Made by a program: the position numbers and the translations under genes. From Thermophagus sp052400625 (GTDB lineage Bacteria > Bacteroidota > Bacteroidia > Bacteroidales > Marinilabiliaceae), in NCBI GenBank assembly GCA_052400625.1, contig JBQTGH010000010.1: a stretch of DNA of 64,000 nt, one strand, 5' to 3'. Positions 59,502-64,000 of this stretch are shown one piece after another. Position 1 is the first letter of the stretch; each line of letters starts with the position of its first letter. Under the pieces are notes generated by a model, which saw nothing but the letters and a program-made list of their open reading frames with translations, was not told the DNA's origin and searched no databases.

Positions 59502-59862
59502 GTGGTTGGTGGTTGGTTATGCAATATTATGGAAAAATATTCAAAAACAATATGGATGAGGCGGTTTTTGATTTGAACAGAGAGCTCGGTTAAAGTGGCT
59601 GTGGGGGTGGTGGATGCAGATATTTCTACCATTTTAACAGAAATTACCACCTGCTAATCGCCTTAAAGCCATTGAATAATTGGTAATTTTGATTGTCACC
59701 GGCAGGTGGAGAAACGGGTGGTTTGTTTAGAAATCCCCCACAACAAAGAAGAGGTATTTGGGGGAAGTGAGAGAATTAACCACAATAAGAGACGTGTATG
59801 CATTTTTTGTGAGTTTTTCTTCTTGTTTCAACCTCCATAAGGATAACTAAATCTAATATACT
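59502..59862. other. Divergent intergenic region, nothing recognised
   Basis: No gene. It contains a loose inverted pair around GGTAGAAATAT-like and TACCACCTGC/GCAGGTGG segments (59630–59712). No clear TAnnTTTG promoter was seen for the GH9 gene. Confidence 0.45.
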
Positions 59863-62361
59863 ATGAAAACCAACAATTTTCGAAGTGCTTACTTTTTCCT
59901 GATAGCCCTGTTAATTGGGGGACTGATATCCGGGTTTGATTATTCTGAAAAAGATGGTAAAGAAACTCTGGTGTTAAATGATTCTGCCTATTATGAAGCT
60001 GAAGGGGTGAATATTTTAATGTTTTCCAATTGGTACAATGGGTATTTCAGCGATTCCAAGATGAGTGGCATTGAGGTTATTCATCATGGAAAGCGAACGG
60101 TAACCAACGGAGATGTTCGGCTCAATCACACTCCGGAGCAGTGGGATCCTATCCCGAAGTTTGTGAAAAAAGAGGTGGACAGCCTTAATCATATTGTGAA
60201 GGCCTGGTTGGAATATCCCAACTTTGGCTATATGATTCGCACCCAGCCACAGGATGATGATCTTTTGATCAGTGTTCATCTGGATAATCCCTTGCCGGCC
60301 GAGCTGGAAGGAAAGGCCGGTTTTAACCTGGAGTTCCTTCCGGCAGCGTATTTCGAAAAGACCTATCTCATGGATGGCAAAGCCGGAATTTTTCCTCTTT
60401 ATCCGTCGGGGCCTACCACCGTCGATGAGGCGGGGAATACCGTTCCAGTGCCCTTAGCTGACGGTCATCGGATGGTGCTGGCACCGGAAGATGATTATCG
60501 GAGAATAACCGTTGAGTCGGAGCAGGAATTGTTGTTTTTCGACGGTCGTAATAAGGCACAAAATGGTTGGTTCGTATTACGGAGTTTGATTCCCTCAGGA
60601 AAGAAAGGAAAGGTCATTGAGTGGCGGCTTCATGTGTCGGCTGTTGGCGGGTGGCTGCGTGAGCCCGTAATCAGCTTTTCACAGGTAGGGTATCATCCCT
60701 CACAGATGAAACAGGCCGTTATTGAATTGGATCGAAGAGATAAAGGTCTCTCACAGGCCTCTCTTCTGAAAGTTGATGAATCTGGAAATCGAAAGACCAT
60801 TTTCGAAGGCCCGGTGAAGATGTGGGGGCAATATCATCGGTATCAATATGGTATTTTTGATTTCTCGGATGTGTCAGAACCCGGGCTTTATGTGGTGAAA
60901 TATGGGGACCTGCAAAGCCGGGTAATTCGTGTAGATAAAGATGTTTATGAAGGAGTATGGCATCCAACCCTCGACATTTATATGCCCGTGCAAATGGATC
61001 ATGTGTTGGTCAATGAAGCCTATAGGGTTTGGCATGGGGCCTCACATTTGGATGATGCTCTGCAGGCACCTGTCAATCATGAGCATTTCGACCTTTATGC
61101 GCAGGGTCCGACCACCGACTCGCCCTATCGTCCCGGTGAGCATATTCCCGGATTGAATATTGGTGGATGGTATGATGCAGGGGATTATGATATCCGTACG
61201 CAATCGCAATATCATACGGTTTTGCGATTGGTCCATGCCTGGGAGGATTTTGATCTTTTCCGCGATGAGACCTTGGTGGATCAGGAAAACCGATTTGTGG
61301 ATCTTCATCACCCCGACGGGAAAAACGACATCCTTCAGCAGATTGAACATGGTGCCTTGGCCTTGGTAGCGCAACATCGTGCCGTGGGGCATGCCATCCC
61401 GGGAATAATCGTTCCTTATATCTCTCAGTATACCCATTTGGGTGATGGATTAACCATGACCGATAATCTGATCTTCGATTCTTCTCTCGACTCTTTGGAG
61501 GTAAGATACCCTTATAGTGGCACTTTTGATGACAGGTGGGCGTTTACCAGTAAGTCAACACCTCTTAACTATGGTTCTGCCTCGGCGCTGGCAGCGGCAT
61601 CCCGTGCCTTGCAAGAGATCAATCCGGAATTGGCCAGGGAATGTCTGGAAACAGCTGTTAGGGTATGGAATCATGAGCAGGGTAAGGAGCCCGATATTTT
61701 CTATGTGGGGAATACCACGGGAGGTCCTTTGCTGCTGGAGGAACTAAGAGCCACAACTGAACTGCTGATCACTACCGGCGAGGAAAAATATGCCGGGCGA
61801 ATAAGAGCGTTGTGGCCGGATATCCGTCAACAGTTTGGGTATTTAATTACGTCACTTTTCCCTGCTTTGCCTTATATGGATGAGGCTTTTGTCAATCAGG
61901 TGAAGGAAAGAACCCGGCAGTATGCTGAAACAATGGACAGCCTGAAGTATCGCAATCCTTTTGGCGTGCCTATTACCGAAGGGGGATGGGCCGGTAACGA
62001 AACCATTATAGAAAATGGCGTTGCCAACTATATGATCTATAAGGCATTCCCGGATGTTGTGGACAAGGAGTCTGTTTTCCGAGCTATAAATTATATTTTA
62101 GGCTGTCATCCTGGTTCCGATATTTCGTTTGTTTCAGGGGTGGGGCTTCATTCCAAGAAAGTCGCTTATGGAATGAACAGAGCCGATTTTTCATTTATCG
62201 CCGGTGGCATTGTTCCGGGGGTCCTGATATTGAAACCTGACTATCCGGAGAATAAGGAAGATTGGCCTTTCCTGTGGGGCGAAAACGAATACGTGATAAC
62301 GGTTGCCGGCTCGTTTATTTATCTGGCCAATGCCGTTCAATCCCTCGTGGAGGATCTTTAG
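59863..62361 (+). CDS. Glycoside hydrolase family 9 protein
   Basis: An 832-residue exported glycosidase. Signal peptide at about 8–24 (AYFFLIALLIGGLISGF), a long N-terminal region (about 25–265), an Ig-like CelD_N domain (about 270–365, opening with ISFSQVGYHPSQMKQAVIE), then the (alpha/alpha)6 GH9 domain. The catalytic pair is in GGWYDAGDYDIRTQSQ (Asp at about 438–441) and WGENEYVITV (acid Glu at about 807). The NYILGCHPGSDISFVSGVG motif replaces the usual YVLGxNPxxxSYVTG. The family includes endoglucanases and exo-glucosaminidases; the substrate here is uncertain. No SusC/SusD pair adjoins it. The stop overlaps the convergent macro-domain gene by 4 bp. Confidence 0.92.
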   Translation: MKTNNFRSAYFFLIALLIGGLISGFDYSEKDGKETLVLNDSAYYEAEGVNILMFSNWYNGYFSDSKMSGIEVIHHGKRTVTNGDVRLNHTPEQWDPIPKFVKKEVDSLNHIVKAWLEYPNFGYMIRTQPQDDDLLISVHLDNPLPAELEGKAGFNLEFLPAAYFEKTYLMDGKAGIFPLYPSGPTTVDEAGNTVPVPLADGHRMVLAPEDDYRRITVESEQELLFFDGRNKAQNGWFVLRSLIPSGKKGKVIEWRLHVSAVGGWLREPVISFSQVGYHPSQMKQAVIELDRRDKGLSQASLLKVDESGNRKTIFEGPVKMWGQYHRYQYGIFDFSDVSEPGLYVVKYGDLQSRVIRVDKDVYEGVWHPTLDIYMPVQMDHVLVNEAYRVWHGASHLDDALQAPVNHEHFDLYAQGPTTDSPYRPGEHIPGLNIGGWYDAGDYDIRTQSQYHTVLRLVHAWEDFDLFRDETLVDQENRFVDLHHPDGKNDILQQIEHGALALVAQHRAVGHAIPGIIVPYISQYTHLGDGLTMTDNLIFDSSLDSLEVRYPYSGTFDDRWAFTSKSTPLNYGSASALAAASRALQEINPELARECLETAVRVWNHEQGKEPDIFYVGNTTGGPLLLEELRATTELLITTGEEKYAGRIRALWPDIRQQFGYLITSLFPALPYMDEAFVNQVKERTRQYAETMDSLKYRNPFGVPITEGGWAGNETIIENGVANYMIYKAFPDVVDKESVFRAINYILGCHPGSDISFVSGVGLHSKKVAYGMNRADFSFIAGGIVPGVLILKPDYPENKEDWPFLWGENEYVITVAGSFIYLANAVQSLVEDL

Positions 62362-62879
62362 CAAAGGATCTCTTTATACACCTCCAGGTCTGATTGGCTG
62401 AAGAGCACAAAGCGGATTGACTTCACATTTTTCAGTGTCGGCGCCATCTTTTTGATGGTGTCGGCAACCACGTTGGTGGCATCGCGCAGGGGATAGCCAA
62501 AGATCCCTGTGGATATGGCCGGGAAAGCTACGGCGTTGATCCGTTTTTCTTCGGCCAGCCGAAGGGCGTTACGATAACAGTTGGCCAGCAGCTGCGCTTC
62601 GGGCTTGTCGACACCATATACCGGTCCCAGGCAATGGATCACATATTGATTGGGAAGGTTATGAGCTCCTGTGATCACTGCTTCACCCGGCTTGATGGGA
62701 GCCAAGGGGCGGCACTCTTCGGCCAGACCCGGACCGGCACCACGATGGATGGCACCTGCCACGCCACCGCCGGGCATTAATTGCGCATTGGCGGCGTTGA
62801 CCACGGCTGCCATGTCGGGTTGTGCGGCGATATCGCCCTGAACACATTCAACGGTGATGTTTCCAATGATTGTTTTCAT
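62358..62879 (-). CDS. Macro-domain protein (O-acetyl-ADP-ribose deacetylase/ADP-ribosylhydrolase type)
   Basis: A 173-residue single macro domain. MacroD-type motifs are all visible: VECVQGDIA, VVNAANAQLMPGGGVAGAIHRGAG (catalytic-loop Asn and the glycine-rich loop) and FPAISTGIFGYPLRDA. Such proteins remove ADP-ribose from proteins or hydrolyse O-acetyl-ADP-ribose. Full length for the family. It is convergent with the GH9 gene and upstream of nothing else on its strand. Confidence 0.93.
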   Translation of the reverse strand: MKTIIGNITVECVQGDIAAQPDMAAVVNAANAQLMPGGGVAGAIHRGAGPGLAEECRPLAPIKPGEAVITGAHNLPNQYVIHCLGPVYGVDKPEAQLLANCYRNALRLAEEKRINAVAFPAISTGIFGYPLRDATNVVADTIKKMAPTLKNVKSIRFVLFSQSDLEVYKEILC

Positions 62880-62948
62880 GGGAAAATTTTTTTTATTCTA
62901 AATCAGATTCAAGAGTTGGTTGTTGAATTGGCCCGATCAACAAAACGG

Positions 62949-63650
62949 TCAGGAATTCTCCTTTAAACGATCCAATAGCTGATACATGAGCCTGTTGGTC
63001 GAAGAAATATAATGAGAATTTTCCAGAATCTCTTCTTTCTTCCGGACAAAGGGCGCCTCTATCAAGTCGTCCGCAGAATCTTGCAGCATCAGGTCCAGAC
63101 TTTCGGCCGTCACCTCGAGATGAAACTGGAGGCCCAAGACTTTGTTTCCGAGTGCAAAAGCCTGATTTCTACAGACGGGTGAGGACGCTAAATGATATGC
63201 CCCTTTCGGTATTTCAAACGTGTCGCCGTGCCACTGAAATATTTTGAAGGTGTTGTCAAAACCCTTGAACAGTCGACTTCGTTGCCCTTCATCGGTAAGC
63301 GATACGTCGAACCACCCGATTTCGGGTTCATGGTTTTTTCTAACTTTAGCACCCAGCGCAGTAGCTATCAGTTGAGAACCCAAACAGATGCCCAGAACGG
63401 TCTTCCCGCTATTGATGGCCTTTTTTATGGCTTTTTTCTCTTCTTTTAGCCATGGATATTGGGTTTCTTCATCTACATTCATTGGCCCGCCCATGATGAT
63501 GAGCCAGTCGTACGTGTCGACAGACGGTATTTCCCATTTTTCATAGAAGCGGGTATAACTTAGCTGAAAACCTTCTTTTTTTATCCAGTCTTTTATGCAC
63601 CCCATATCTTCGAAGGGGGCATGTTGAAAACAATGTATTTTTATGTTCAT
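62949..63650 (-). CDS. Class I glutamine amidotransferase-like protein
   Basis: A 233-residue GATase-1 protein (GuaA N-terminal-like, gamma-glutamyl type). The nucleophile is in VLGICLGSQLIATALGA (GICLGSQ), the His–Glu part in VLGLQFHLEVT. An N-terminal stretch, MNIKIHCFQHAPFEDMGCI, matches the stand-alone type-1 amidotransferases that may degrade gamma-glutamyl compounds. The ATG at 63650 is preferred to the one at 63683, which lies in a Lys-rich leader. The substrate is unknown. Confidence 0.9.
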   Translation of the reverse strand: MNIKIHCFQHAPFEDMGCIKDWIKKEGFQLSYTRFYEKWEIPSVDTYDWLIIMGGPMNVDEETQYPWLKEEKKAIKKAINSGKTVLGICLGSQLIATALGAKVRKNHEPEIGWFDVSLTDEGQRSRLFKGFDNTFKIFQWHGDTFEIPKGAYHLASSPVCRNQAFALGNKVLGLQFHLEVTAESLDLMLQDSADDLIEAPFVRKKEEILENSHYISSTNRLMYQLLDRLKENS

Positions 63651-63683
63651 GGGTGTTTGTTTTTTTTTGGGGGTTGGTTTCAA

Positions 63684-64000
63684 AAATATGAAAATTTATC
63701 CATTGCAGTGCATCGATTTAGGTTGGGATAATTTATGCCGTGAATTTAAGTTGGCAAAGATTGCTATTTTTGATGTCTGGTTTTAGAGGTCAGAAGCCGG
63801 AAGCCGGAAGCCAGAAGCCAGAAGCCAGAGGCCAGAGGTCAGAAATAAGAAGAAATAGATGGAAATAAGTTGTTAAGTAGAAAAGTCGTTGCGTGCGACG
63901 GCGGTTCCCCCTTCAGGGGGTTAGGGGCATTGCTGTAAACTTAAGTGGCTAAAAGGTTGATAATGAAATGATAACGCGAGGGCAAACGGAGGCTTCCGCC
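63684..64000. repeat. Composite intergenic repeat block
   Basis: 63786–63846 is a run of AGAAGCC/GGAAGCC/AGAGGCC 7-mers, followed by AAATAGATGGAAATAAG, TTGTTAAGTAGAAAAGTCG, TTGCGTGCGACGGC and CCCCCTTCAGGGGGTTAGGG up to about 63930. It is the inverted counterpart of the block at 12776–12950. No gene in 63684–64000. Confidence 0.8.

Noticed and set aside
1..64000. tRNA, rRNA or known riboswitch
   Set aside because: No cloverleaf, rRNA or familiar riboswitch core was recognised by eye; tRNAscan-SE and Rfam searches would settle it.

Overview
The window looks like a chromosomal stretch of a Bacteroidota genome, most likely an orange or red pigmented member of the Marinilabiliales or a close relative. 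The grounds are: promoter boxes of the Bacteroidota type (TTG, about 20 bases, TAnnTTTG); a prenyltransferase–KdsC-like–DUF2520 gene group; an S46 dipeptidyl-peptidase; HYC_CC_PP and (tentatively) DUF6261 proteins; a menaquinone operon; and dense intergenic repeats built from AGAAGCC and TAnATA-type words. The family is inferred from gene content, not from a marker gene. No tRNA, rRNA or CRISPR array was recognised.

Layout. 1–7.7 kb: a Cu/Ag-type RND efflux operon (cusA, a four-helix-bundle gene, an outer-membrane factor, and a cusB cut by the left edge), with a HYC_CC_PP gene upstream. 7.9–9.7 kb: three head-to-tail copies of an HUH (Y1/RAYT) transposase gene, one intact, each carrying a long palindrome inside its reading frame. 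9.9–11.1 kb: eight 41-bp tandem units in front of a probable DUF6261 gene. 11.3–14.0 kb: a cation/proton antiporter and a porin-like protein. 14.2–17.7 kb: an arsenical resistance cluster (permease, ArsG, ArsF, small thioredoxin, ArsR) with three matching inverted-repeat operators. 18.8–27.5 kb: a 7.7-kb block (exported superoxide dismutase, His-rich small protein, czcA, czcC, czcB) bounded by about 0.5-kb inverted repeats. 27.5–29.1 kb: FAH-family hydrolase and exonuclease. 29.5–36.8 kb: a carotenoid cluster (GT2, acyltransferase, CruF, CrtD-like, CrtI, CrtB) predicted to make an acylated glycoside of an acyclic carotenoid. 36.8–43.1 kb: DPP11-like peptidase, Maf, UbiA-type prenyltransferase, KdsC-like phosphatase, DUF2520 protein and a small charged protein. 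43.5–48.9 kb: NfeD-type protease, AbgT transporter, YkgJ protein and an XRE/S24 regulator. 49.0–52.8 kb: menF, menD, menB. 53–64 kb: trehalose phosphatase, lipid kinase, App1-type phosphatase, phosphate transporter, a two-component system, a GH9 glycosidase, a macro-domain protein and a glutamine amidotransferase.

Working together. Two RND systems with different metal signatures, the ars cluster and the exported superoxide dismutase form a metal and oxidative stress load in the left 27 kb. The carotenoid, prenyltransferase and menaquinone genes all serve membrane isoprenoid chemistry.

The most unusual signal is a dispersed element of about 105 bp that abuts the start codons of several unrelated genes (18.3, 24.1 and 38.9 kb; degenerate copies elsewhere). 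Each full copy opens with a tiny ATGAAACG reading frame. It can form two mutually exclusive stems whose pairing is kept by compensatory changes between copies, and it ends in a duplicated initiation-region sequence (…TTTATACG) just before the next ATG.
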